Shown here: positions 37,899 through 51,800 of the stretch, one piece after another | Numbering within the stretch: the stretch's first letter is position 1 | Layout: every line of letters starts with the position of its first letter | Assembly (NCBI GenBank): GCA_964247055.1 | Contig: OZ176054.1 | Location: 6,386,001 to 6,450,000 of the forward strand | Length of the DNA: 64,000 bases | Origin: Paragordius varius | Lineage: Eukaryota > Nematomorpha | Reading direction: 5' to 3' | Position numbers and translations under genes: made by a program | The notes under the pieces: generated by a model | Told to the model about the DNA's origin: nothing | The model's database searches: none | Seen by the model: the letters and a program-made list of their open reading frames with translations, nothing else

Positions 37899-39025
37899 TT
37901 AACACTTGGATACAACTCATTTCTTTCACTCCTTCGGTTTAAATTGGGGTCGTTGGATATCCCAGGCCAGTTTAAAATTAAATATTTCAAAAATATAGAA
38001 TTAAAAACAAGGAAAAAGTTTGCACTTATATAACATTAATAAACCAAATTAAAACAATCATTCCTTACTAGAGATTGTTTATTTTAAGGTAAAACCCAAG
38101 GGTAAAAATTTAGCCATAATAACATGTGTGGATAAGTTAAATTAAATAATGCCGAATCAAACACCTTTTTATTTAAATCTATTTAATAAATATTTAACCT
38201 TAATTTTAGCATTAAAATAAAATACGCACCATATTTTGCAGTAATATTGTAAAATTAACACTTCGATTCAAATTGGGGTATCTAAATACCCCAGACTAAA
38301 TTAAAATTAAATTTTTTAAAAAACCACTGAAGGAAACGGTCTCAATTTAAATTTATGCTTCTATCCTGATAAATATTATATAAATATGGCAAAATATCTT
38401 GATAATATTTTGTTTTGAAAAAATATTTCCATCTCAAACTACTTCGACGCCATTTTTTACAAAAATTTTGCAAAACATCGTCTTCATTTAATTTTAAGGA
38501 TAAAACTAAAGCTAATTTTTTCTATAAATTACATCTAACATTGATAGAAATAGAAAAAGCGGTTTAATTTGTATTATTTTTTAATTTTACAATTTTACAC
38601 ATGTCACGCTGACGAAATTTTTACCTTTCGGTTTTAGCTCAAAATAAGTAATATCAAGTATTTTTGAATAAAATTTTTTATATATTCGGTTTATTAATGT
38701 TATATATGTGCAAAATTTTGCCATGGTTTCGATTCCTTCCATACTTTTTAAAGTATTTGATTTTAAACAGGCCTGGGGTATCCAACTACCCCAATTTGAA
38801 TCGAAGGACTAAAATGAGTGTGTTGTCTCCAAGTGTTAAAATGGTGTCAAAGTAGTTTACTATGGATTTTTTAGTCTTAATTTCATATAGATTCGGCTTA
38901 TTTATATAATTATAAGTATTAAAGTATCAATTAAATTGGGACCGTTTCTTTAGGTAGTTTTTGAAAAATATCAACTTAAAAATAATGTGGGGTATTTAGA
39001 TATCTTAATTTACATAGAAGTGTGA
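37899..39025. mobile_element. TTAA-type MITE, outer copy of a nested pair
   Basis: Starts TTAACACTTGGATACAACTC and runs to a degraded right end near 39025 (ACATAGAAGTGTGAAA). It is interrupted at 38255-38839 by another copy in opposite orientation. Confidence 0.7.
38255..38839. mobile_element. TTAA-type MITE, inner inverted copy
   Basis: A 585-bp copy bounded TTAACACTTCGATTCAAATT and TCTCCAAGTGTTAA, in reverse orientation relative to the copy at 262-852. It is closer to that copy than its host element is, consistent with being the younger insertion. Confidence 0.8.
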
Positions 39026-42000
39026 AATGCAGCAAAATTGGCTGCAGGTTTAAGACTAGTTTTATATTATTTGTATTATGCGAAAGGATCGATCAAATTA
39101 TTAAATTAGATCTAATAGTTTTTAAGCTATTCAAATATAAAATTGTTTTAAAATATATTTTAGTTAACAATCATAAAAATTCTTTTGGTGGTTTTAAGAT
39201 TGGGAAAAAATAGCAATTAGTATCAGCTTTTTAATAAAACAACAATGATTTGATATAAATATAATATTTTCATTTATATCAAAATTTGCGCTAATAGTTT
39301 AAAATAAATTATATTTAAAAATTAAAACATTTATGTCACATTATTTTGCACGAACAAATCTTTGTGCTGAGGTTTATAAATATTGTTTACTTAGGAAAAA
39401 GTTATCGTTGACAAATGTTACGCGAAAAATGACTGTAGTCGCACCATTTGTAAGAATGAAATAGCAAATTACAATATTTGTAAAAAGTTTTGGGTATATT
39501 TACATGCTTATTTTAGCTTTATGTCATCAAGAAACGTATGGCCGATAATATGACTCCGATTCCGCCACCTGAGGAAATTAATAATTATAAAAATCTATAT
39601 TTAAATAAAGTTTTGAATAAATGATTATTATTAAAAGAATATTTATTTTTTTTGGACGCTATGTTATATATATTTAACATTTATCTATCATAATAACCTA
39701 AATTTTGCACTAACATCTATTTTTGGCATATATTGATTGAATTAATATCCAAAAAAATTTATAATTTTACAAGCGCAAGCAATCTTGAAAGTTTATTTTT
39801 AGTATGTCATTTTTAACAAAAAAAGCCAATGAGAGAGGAATTATACATAAATTAAAATCACGCATGTGCAAAGATTTTAAAATTATCTGATAACTCATTT
39901 GCCTTAAAAAAGATTATTGCAGTGGTACTACTGAACAACTTGCCGCATGAGGCCCTTAAACTTAATTTTTCTGGCCACAGATTTTTATACTTTCATATGT
40001 ATTGTGTAAAGGTACATTAGCGATATATATCGCAGTTTACAGTGCTTTATCATGAATATATTAGTGACAAAAACAAGTATATTGTTATTTTGTATAATGT
40101 GATAAATAATTCAAATAATTTTGTGTAAGCCAGCCAAGTATCCTGTATTAATTTAAATTCTGTACTCATTATGGGACCCGCGAAATATTTTTGATGGTAT
40201 GACTGTTCTATCATGAAAAAATTATGCAGTCACAATTTAAATTTCGACCCAATTTTTTATATCCAAAAATAGGAAATCAATGTTTCTGCTTTGCCAACGA
40301 GATATACCCATTTACTTTTACCTCTAAAGCGTAATTTTGTAAGCCGGAGCGATTTTAAATTCTAATATCATAAAAAGTGCTAAGATATTGGGCAAATAAA
40401 GGAACATGCCCTTTTTAGCCTTTTGAACGGGTAATCCAAAATATGATCATCTCAAATATTTTTGCCGTTGTTTTTTTATTTGGCTGATACAACAGCCAAA
40501 AATATATTATGGTTAAATATGTAAAATATTAACTCTGAAAAGCTTTGAAATATATTTTAGCAGCATATTTTATATAATTATAATTACAGCTTTTTGTTTC
40601 AATCGGCATTTTGGAGCTATACCGATTTCACACCCTAGGAAGAAAACTAAAAAATATATTTTCTTTTAGAATAGGAAAATAATACAACTCTCATAATAGT
40701 AGGCTATAGGGTGTTCATCGACCGCTTTTAAAAAATATATGGGCAGTAAAACTTTTTTTTTGTATTTAATAAATACCTGTTAAATCAAACAGAACACAAT
40801 AATTTTTTCTACATCGTTGCCAATTAAATATACCACAAAATTCGTTAATATATCAATTATGTTTAGATTTTGTGCGCATTACTTGCAAATTATAAATTTC
40901 CATATATTTTGCGAGCCGCATGTTGGACACATCTGATTTACAAGTTAGAGATATGGGGGGGTTCAATAGGCCAAATAATTACAAAAGTTAAAAAATGAAG
41001 TGTTAATGAATTATGCTTTCGTGGTCTGTAATGTTGGGGTGTTCAACAATGACATCGAGGGCAATATAACTACTATTTATTGTATCAATTTTTGCCAAAT
41101 CGTTGCCAATTAATCGAACTTTTTAGGAATATGAATGGTAAGATTTTATAAGCAATTTTTGAAAGTTCTGGTATATTTATTTTTTATTTCCCAAATTTTT
41201 CGCGGTTTGCACATAACACGGAAAGCGCGTGTTGACCCATGTAATGCAAAATGATTTTTAAAATATATATTTTATTTGATCTTATTATTATGATATTTCA
41301 AAATCAAAATGATGTTGGTTTTTCATATTTAGTATATGTGCCCTTATAATTTTAAGTTTACAAATTTGTTAAAATACTCTTATGTTTTACAGTTAACGCC
41401 CATAGGCCGAGGTTACGCGATAAAAAATTTTAAAAATAGTGCTATATATCATGATTAAAATTAGTTTTACTAAAATTTTAAATTGAATTTTACATCAAAT
41501 TTATCATCATGAAGGAGCATCGCATCATTCAAAAATGAAATTGACGTATATAAATATTATAAAAATCACTTTATATAAATCGATATCGCTAAAGATTCTA
41601 TAGCGCATTAGACTTTTTATTAAATTTTATTTAATCTCCATTTTTTAATGTCATAATAACTGCTTGCACTAAAATAAGAATTATTTTTACATCCGAATTC
41701 TGTAGTGCTAGACATATTTAGCGGCATTAAATTTCAAAAAAAGATTTTTTTAATATTAATGCGAACTTTATTACCTCTTCCGGTTTACTGCATTATACCA
41801 TAAAATACCCCTTAAAAATGTTGCTAAATTTCGATGTGAAATCCAAATTAAAGGATTTTTCTACAAATTAATTTCTATGATAAAATATAGGACTTTTTAC
41901 ATTTTTTATCGCACAACCTTGAACTTTTTGACTTAATTATGCAGTGGCATAATTTATTAATTTTATCAAAGCTAAACTTTTAACGCATGTCCAAAAATTT

Positions 42001-42853
42001 ATGATAGAAATCAACATCACATTGACTTTCAAATCAAGCACACAAATTACTTTAATAATGTGCCGGAGCGAATATTTAATTTTGGCTTATTCTAAATATA
42101 TCATATTTTAAGTTGGATAACCCACTTGAATAATTGAATTATAATTAATAAGCCCACAACACTAGAATTCGGGCCCCACAGTGTTGTAATAGGGATAAAC
42201 TTAAGCCACTGCAGATATAAATTATACATTTTTATTGCATGAAACATTTTAGTTAATTTGATTTAATATGAATTATTTAACACCCGCGCTCAATATTGAA
42301 AGTATAAAATGATATAGATAAAAGATAAAATATTAAAAATTTACATATAACAAAAGCATTTAATGTTATATTATTCTAGATTTTGAACAGAAAAATTTTG
42401 TTGTTACCAAATTATGTCTTATTTTATGAGTTTTATTTTTTAACTATATATTATCATGATATATAATTTATTCTTATAATATATAAGTTATCCTTATATT
42501 GATTGTAAAAGAAAATTATCCAACACACATAAAATAAGCTTTTTTAGAGGTATTAGTAACGCACCTGTATAATATTTAATTAGATGATGACGCCTAATAC
42601 TTTAAATCGAGAAATATTTTCAATATAGATAAATAGATAGATATCAGGTAGTGAAAACGAATAAATATTTCTGTGTTTTTATTTGTTTAAGCGAGTTTTT
42701 GCAAAATATTCATTGAAATAACAAAACAAAACTAATAAAATAGCTAAATAGCTATAATTTTAAGAATTTTGTATATCTTAGAAATATATATACATATAAA
42801 ACGTTTTGTTTTACTATATATCATAAAAGGCCATAATTCATTTGTTTTATACC

Positions 42854-45800
42854 ATGTTTTTTGTAACATCCTTGATTCTGTATGGTGTAATTGGTAAATT
42901 TTGTCTAATAATTTTTAGCCATTTTTGCTGAAATACCTAAGGAGCCTACCATACACTTATCTTCTAGCGGTTCAGCCGATAATAAACTCCTCCTTCAAGG
43001 ATTTAATGATGAAGAAAATTTCCCGTTTTTTAGCGGTATAAATTGGTCATCTAAAGAAAATTCGGTATTTCAACTTTTATATGCAAAACTTTTTCCTACT
43101 TATTCTTTTGTATTGCAAAAACAATTATATAATAATAATAATATTTTATAGCTTTTTTTGATCAATAGGTAATCAACCGGTTATCTTTTTTAATTTTTAT
43201 TGAATAAAGAAATGATTATGTCTTATATATTAGTTTATTTAATCCAAATATTTTACAAAAAATTACAAGATATATCATTTATTTTCTTTTTAAGTTAATA
43301 AATAACGTCCTCGAGGGTTAAGGTCATTGTCTTATCTAACTAAAACGAAATAAATAATTTTTGAGCCAGGGATGTCTTAAACGCTTTTTTCGGTACGCAA
43401 AAATTAAGTTCTTTAAAAAATGTACCAAAAAATAAAAAATTGGATTTCAATCAAAAATGTACGATTATTTAAAAGATGTATAATCCAAAATCGGGTTGTA
43501 AATATAAATAAAAAAACTAAAAATTTTCAAAGCAGCCGTATATTTGTGTTGGACCCCTGGTAAATTTCCATCATAACCCATTTTAACACTTTACATATTA
43601 AATAAAAAATTAAACAATAAGATCACATTATATCTTTTTTTATATATAGAGAAATCGATGTTCAGATCCAAAGCTAGTTCAACTAAGGAAATTAATGAGG
43701 GATGAAAATATAACTGGTTATTTGATAAAGGGAGATGCGCATGAGGTTTTTAATCAAAATTTCCCTTAATTAAAATTTATATACAATCTATATAATGCCA
43801 TTTTTTGCCATATATATATATATATGTGTGTATAATATATTCTTATATTACGCATAAATGGTTGCTTATTTCGCACTATAGTTGGGCAATTGCAACACAG
43901 TAGTGTATGTGAAGAAAACAAAATATTGAATAAACAAGTTTTCCTTTCTTTTTTCGATACACTACTGTGTTGCTAACTGCCAAACTATTGTGCGAAATAA
44001 GCAACTATTAAAATGCATACTGTATTATAGTGGGAATATATGAATGAATGCACAAACCGTAGAAAATATATATCGGGATTCACAGGATCACTTGGTATTA
44101 TATATATGAAATGATTTGACCCTGAACATTTCCAACAAAAATGTTTAGTTTTTAAACATTACCTATAATTCTCGCAATTTTTAAAAAACTTTGTCTAGAT
44201 TTAAGATAATACATAAAAATATATTATCTTCCCACAAAACTTTAATTGATAGTTTATAGCCCAAAGAGCAAAAATTTTTAGGGTGTTATTCAAGGGTGAA
44301 TTCCCCAATCTCACTGCTAAAATTAATTAAATTAAAATCATAGCTGTAGCGATTATTAAATATCAAATGACTACGCTAATATTCAATTTCCGTAACGTAT
44401 TACCGGTACACTAACCTAATCATATGATTATACTTTCATTTATAATAATAATTTAGTATTATATTTTTGGCACGTGCTTACCATGTTTGTTTATCCAAAA
44501 TGGTTATATTTTAAACAAATACACGTTTTTTTTTAAAATACGTATCTATTAACCCTTTATTTTCAATATATTTTGACTGTTTAAGGTTCTCTTTTAATAA
44601 CGGAAAACGTGGCGGTGCTGTTTACAGATGGTCGTTATCAGTTACAAGCTAAATATGAATTAGATAGCAGGTGTTGGATTGTGGATAAAAATTGTAAGAT
44701 ATTATCGTAATTTTATTTTTCGTTTTATTTTGACACTTCATTACCTTTTCACTTTTTTGTCCTAGTTTACCTTTTGGTGTCGTTTTATATGCCAGAGCGC
44801 CATTTTGTGTAGTAAATTATATTTAGAAACTTATTTTATTAAAATTTAATTGTCCATTGTTAGCATTATTAGATATAAGAGCTTAATCTTTTACAGTTTT
44901 GTGGCTTCTAGAGTCAAAAATTGGGAAAGCTCAATTGAAACCAACAGCTGATATTAAAAACCAAATATATTTATTTGCTGGTAATATTGGCCTAAAATTT
45001 TCTTAAAGTTAATTATTTTTATTTTCTAATCATATTGTGCATTTATTTGCCTGTGGCATTATTTAATAAAATTTATAGAATTAAAATGGCGGCAAAGTTT
45101 GAGATGAGGATAATTTACAATTTTACATTTTATTAAAATTTTGTATAATGCGCCTAGGCTAAAGAAAGAATTAAATTTGACTTAATCCCTTAATTTAAAA
45201 TTTTTAATACAAGTTTCAAAACGCTCTGGAATATAAAACTACCCCAAAAGGTAATGGAGAGTTAAAGGAATATCACAAACATAATCATACTCTAAATTTA
45301 TTAATGTTTGGACAACTTATATAATTTATAATTATAACATTTGAATTTTTTAAAGCAAGCTATTTAACGGTGCAATATATAGCATATCAAGTTATATCGA
45401 GCTAATATCTTTAAACATCGTTATATACATTTTATGTTTGTATATTATCCTTTATTCAAAATAAAACAATAAAATTTATTATGCAATTCAATATTTGTTG
45501 ATCTTCCGATATTCTAGTTAAAATATTATTTGGATATATATTGGTTCTAATCTGTTTGACTTTTCGATTTGACTTTACACCCAATAGGATGCGACAACAT
45601 TGATTATATATTTATCTACTTAATTTCTGGGAAGGAGGGGAGCTTTGGTGCTTAAACCTGTTAATAACGTTTTATTATAATTCATGACCTTTGTTATACT
45701 TTTATATTTAAATTTTTACAAATCGTGTTGATTTTTTTTTAAAATACGATCTTTTTTATAAATAACGCTAAAAGAAGCGTTGGGCGCTCGAATTTCCCAC

Positions 45801-48800
45801 ATATTCAAATAATTATTTGTAATAAAATGAATGTAGGAAAAATTAAAATTTAACAACCTCGTATTTCAGAATCTAATATTCCAAGTTAGATTATTAAATT
45901 CTACACTGAAGATTTATCGATCAAATTTTAACAGTTTTTATTTTTCAAATTTTTAGATTCCTAGTTTTTATAAAAAAAAAACTTTAATACACGAAAAATT
46001 AGGGTATGATGAAAACTATGATTAGACTAACAATATATGCAATATCTTTGCCCTTAAAAACCTTTATACTATTATATTTTTTAGATATAATTATTTTATG
46101 CCTTGATTTTTGATTTTGAGACGCTTTAGTTATTTTCCTAACAAAATTAAATAAAATGAGTTACGAAAAAATACTAAATAAAAAAATTCCATTTTTTTGG
46201 TTTGAAAGAGCTTTTCCCAGCATTTTGCATAGGTTTTTAACTACTATCTACTAATTTTCAATGTTCCAGAGAGTTTTTTTCGATCAAATTACATTACCAA
46301 TGTGGTAAAATAAATTTTTTATTTATATTTTTTTAATTTTTTTGTGATTTAGCAGCCTTAGAAAAATGGGTAAAAACCAACGCACCGGATATCATCATTG
46401 GTGTGCATGATGGAACTACATATAACTGTATAAATATCAATACTAAAACATTTGTCTCGATTGTTAATATGTATAATTGGCAAAATATATTAGTAATGTT
46501 GAAATACAACCCAACCCTTAGATAATTTTTATATTATATAAACATTTAATTTAAATATCGAAATGTTTAATATTATTTACGGAAGTGGTTAATATAACAT
46601 TAATTTGTTCCTAATACTTTTTTATTACAAATTAATTGGACGCTTTTGAGTCAATTATTTGCACCTTATAAAGAGGCACTCAAATAATATTAATCGAAAA
46701 ACAGTTAAATTGTCTCGAAAACTCTGATAAAAAGCGTCCTTAAATATTCTTAAACATGGCATCATGGGGTTTTATATTATATGTAATTAATAATGTTATA
46801 ATTAGCGGATTACCTCTCTTATCTCAAATGGTTTAAGAATCAAATACGTCTGATAAACAAAGATCTAGCCATGATAGTTAGAAATGATCAGGACCCAGTA
46901 GAGTGTGAACCAAAAAAAGTTATGGAATATCCCGAAAAATATGCTGGTATGATTTTTTGTCAAATTAATGACAATAAAATTAAATTTAAACTGATAAAAC
47001 GTAAAAAAAGCTAAACCTAGATCATGATTCCTTATTTTAAAAACCCTAAAACAATAAGTTATTTTCCAAAAACAATAAGGTCTCTAAAGATATGATAGTC
47101 TTTTTTAAAACAACATTTAACTTTTAGTTGTTACATTTTGTCTCTATAATTTTATTTTTATTTGTAAAATACTTATTTCTATATTTTTTTAATTACAAAT
47201 GATAACTCAATACAACATAATTTTTTAGAAATTTTAGGTTACTCATTTTCGGACTAGTTCATTATGTGAATTATTTAAAAAAACACGATTTACAGTATGA
47301 GTAAGTATATATATTGCTAGAAAATTATAATCATTGCCAAAAATATGCAGCAAAGAGAATTATTACTGGGAAAAAATGGTAAAAAGTAAAAAAATAACTA
47401 TAACCCAATAATACTGCCCTTTGTTGTATGTGCTATTTGGCAATAATTAATAACTTTCTAGCAATGTATATACTCATACTGTATACGGTTAACTAACTTG
47501 ATATATATCTGTTTATGTAATATATTGATGATTTTTTCTAAAATTTTGTGCTTATTTAAGGATGTAAAATTTCGTAACAAACCCCTTTATAATTTGGAAT
47601 ATTATATTTTTTTATTTTCATACCATTTTAAATGATTTGCTAGATTTTTTTTGAACCAAGTTTTTATTGAAACATAAATAAATTTATACATATTAAATGT
47701 TGTGTAGGTGAAAGCTGGATCTCAAAGGTTGAAAAGCTACGCATATCCATTAAAGAAAAAAATTATGCATTGATATTGTCAGATCCAACCCTGATTGCCT
47801 GTAAAATTAATTTGTTTTCTTATTTCACCAGAAAGTTTAATTATTATATTTTTTGACTAATTTTGTTAATCATAAAATATGTTGTTTAAATAAAACGTAA
47901 AGTAATTATTTTTTATGGATTTTTAATTATTTTAATATTTTTGGATAATCATACGGAGACATAAATCTTTTAGATCAGGGGTGGCCGCATGCGACCCTCG
48001 AAGATGTGCGGTCCGTGAAAAATTTGGTTTTCCATAAATTATAAAAATATGCTAACGAAATATTTATAAATTTGATAATTCCTAAACAATTTTTCTAAAT
48101 AAGTCTAGCAATTGGCAAAAAGTAGAAAGCATTGCTATATTTTGCATTTTTTCAGTTTCATGTTTAAAATCTAACAAATTCCATATGAATGCCCATATAT
48201 ATTTCCAATGCCCTCCGCCGGTTTTTTCGAGTCTAAAATGCGGCCCACGAAGCCATGTGTGTTGGGCACCTCTGTTTTAGACAAAGTTTTATAACTCCTT
48301 AAAAACTGATTAAAGTAATGGGTTTGATTGGTATGATATTGTAAAGTTATTTCCATATTTTATTTAACTAAATTGGAAAATCGAGAAATTTTGGCCTATT
48401 TTAGAAAATCTCAACCAAATTTTTTTCTAAACACCATATGTCTTTCAAATAATTTTGATTTTGAAATAGAATCATGATTAGTTCAAAAAAATGTTGAATC
48501 ATATTTCCAAAAAATTATCAGTAAATGCGAAGTTTATTTCTTTGGGTTTTAATCAAAAAACAGTTTTTGTTTTCTTAACCCCTTTTAAAAAATATCAAAT
48601 GCATCATGAATTTTAATTAGTTTCAAAATGTCAATGATTATTAATCGGCTAATTTTTGAAGTGGTGATTATGGTTTTTTTAAGATAATATTTATTTTTAC
48701 AGGGCTTTTTAATTTGCGGGGTGGAGATGTCCCATATAAACCAGTGGTTTACTCTTACGCAATTATAGCCGAAACTAAGATAAAGTATGTAACAATTTAT

Positions 48801-51800
48801 TTTTAAGTAATTTTAATACATATATGTATTTATTAAATGTGTGTTATTCCATAGTTTATATATTGATCAACGTAAGCTATGCGATACCCTGAAGAGTTCA
48901 TATCAAAAAGATTGCCCCAACGGAATTTATTGCATTGACGTAAAATATACACAGTTATATTTCACCCATTTTTAGATCTAATATTTTTTTATTAAACACT
49001 AGTTTAAAGATTACGATCATGTTGATCAGTTTCAATTCAATAATTATTCCAGAATCATTTATGAAAAATCATCAATCAATATGAGAATCCTTAATTTAAT
49101 ACCCGCTCAAAAGGTAGGTTAATTTCTCAATTAATAAATCTATTAAACCATTATTCTTGATGTTTAATAGGATCGGATATTAAAAAATAACTGGTTTGAT
49201 AGTGACCCCCCCCCCCAAGATTTGCTATTAAATTACTATTTTTTATATATTTATCACATTTTAAATTAAAATTATAGTTATAATTATATTTAGAATAATA
49301 TAAAATATATTCATGTTCCAATAATTATTTCCTGCATATAAAAGAGATCTGCCGTCATTACTATTTTCTCGAGAATCTGAGAAATAACTTAATTAGTTTC
49401 TCTTGTAAAATGATATTTAACCTGTTTTTTTGGAAAATAATGCTATTGAATAATATGCAACATTAAATTGTACTCAATACTTTCAAAAAAACAGAGATTG
49501 GAAGATTTAATGAAAAATTACTTGAAGCTGTATCTTAAAAACAAAGTTCAATTGGATGGAATGAGGGAAGCACAGGTATAATTAATTAAAATTTATTCTT
49601 TATATATTTTTTTCCATGCATCAATTATAAATAATAATCATGTAAAATAAAACAAAATTTAAATTAGGATTCAAATAATACTTACTTTCAATTCAATATG
49701 ACAGTTTTAATTATGGTTAATTGTAAAACTGAATACTTGCCAATGAAAAGCCCAAAATTATTAATTTGATAATTATTTAACTGTTTAAACATATCTTTTT
49801 ATTGATTCTTGTTAATGATCAGTAAGGAAAATTTTGGTTTATGTGATTTGTAAGTTATTTTACAAAGCTAATCCTTTAATAGTTATTTTGTACTATGGAT
49901 AAATGTTGCTTTTGTGGTTCACAAAAATGGAACAGACTCATCATCAATATATTCATAAGTTATGCATTTGTTTAAATTCATTTCACTTAAATGGCGTATT
50001 TTTTGTTTAAAAATTATGTAATATATCCACTATCCTGTTTATAATGGTTTCATCAACACCAGTTGGGGATGTATTAGGCTTATTGCATTACATATCTCAA
50101 ATTGTATTTATCATATTTTCTCCCACTTAAAACATTTTATGTCAATTGATACCTAATTAATGAATCTTTTTTTATTATATAGTATCGAGATTCGATTGCC
50201 ATCATCGAAGCTTGTGCCCAGTTAGAACACGATGTGAGTTAATTTACTTCATATAAATTATTGAAAATGATTTCACATATTAGTATAATTTATTAGATCA
50301 TCTATTACCACTGCACCTTTTGGGCTAGTTTTATGTCTTGGACGATTTAAAATTTGAATAACATATGCTATCATAACTTTTATGGCGCACTTTTGACAAA
50401 ACTAATTTTTAAAAAATGTAAAATTGTGAAAAATTCTCGCCTCAAACTTATTCGCCGCCATTTTTTCTTTAAATTTTTGAATGGCTAATACAAATGTCAA
50501 GTAAATATGGTTGGAAATTGTAAAAAATTAATTATCAGGTTACATTCTACCAGCAAAACGTAATTATTGATTTTATAATCAGCTCTGTTTATTTCAGCCG
50601 TGTTTTGAAAGTGTCCAATTTAGACTTTAGATGTCACCTGATACGCCTTTTTTATAGCAGAAAAAATGTTCGATAACACTAATAACAAATTTTGATTTTT
50701 TTAAACAAACATTCTTATAAATTTAAATTTACTTTATTAAAGTACATAAATAGTATATCAAGAAAATTGGTCTAACACTTAAGAATTTTTTTCTGGGTTT
50801 ATCGAATTTTTGGCTCCGATTAAATCAAACTCGAAATTTTTATGATAACAGTTTTAAATATAGAGCCATGTATTAATCATTCGAATTATAACTGTAAAAT
50901 ATTACATAATGGTTATAAATGATCAAGAATACCTTCCACTATTTCAGTCTTTTAAATTTTGAAAATATCAGCTTTTTAAAGAAAATAAATTACTTATCAG
51001 ATGGTAATTTTTTAAAATAAAACTTAAAAATGGCTTTTTAGAATGACATAAAGGCAATATATAAGTGTAATCAAAAAACTCTCTTTTGTGATCTTTTTTG
51101 GTCATTAATTATTATCTACGCAAAGTTTGGGCTATTTTCATCCATTAGTTTGAAAATTATTGATTGAGAAAAACACTCTTAGCGCGTTTGTCGCCTCCTA
51201 TGCACAATATTATCTTTCAATGTTAAACATAGTATGCATTTTATAGAGTTTTCATTACTTTTTCGAAAAATATATTACAAATGGGCATTTGTTGTATATT
51301 TTCAAAGAAAAACATTTAGTAAAACTTTGATAAAGAGGGCGCATAATCATAAAAAACCAAATTATAAAAAATTCTTAGGTGGAATTATAATTTTTATTTT
51401 AGATTGACTATTAGTTAGTAAATAACAGAAAATGCAAAAAACTCGGATGACAGAAAATCTAGGAGTAAATTTAAAATAATCAAAACAGTATTTTAATAAG
51501 AAGATTAACCTCATCGCGCATAAAAAAGTGAAAAGGTCATGAAATGTTATGATAGACATATTTAAGTTCCATTATTTTAAACTTACATATGGACTGATTA
51601 TAGGCACAATCCCCCCAAAAATCATATTACTGGATTTTAACAATGTTATAATAAACATGATTATTCTTTCTTCTTACATAAATTTTACATTTGTCTCAGA
51701 AATAAAATGATTTGAATACATAAGCAAGTTATCTATAATAATAATAATTTATTATTGAAATCTATTATGTACATTTACATCTTAATTTTTTCTTAAATTT

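Larger units (their letters stand above)
33396..42853. other. Repeat-rich intergenic region
   Basis: No host gene was found in 9.4 kb. The left half is dominated by tandem-repeat-ended elements and nested TTAA MITEs, listed separately. The right half (39030-42850) is A+T-rich with hAT-like end fragments at about 40710-40940 and 41030-41230 and no other structure I can name. Confidence 0.6.
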
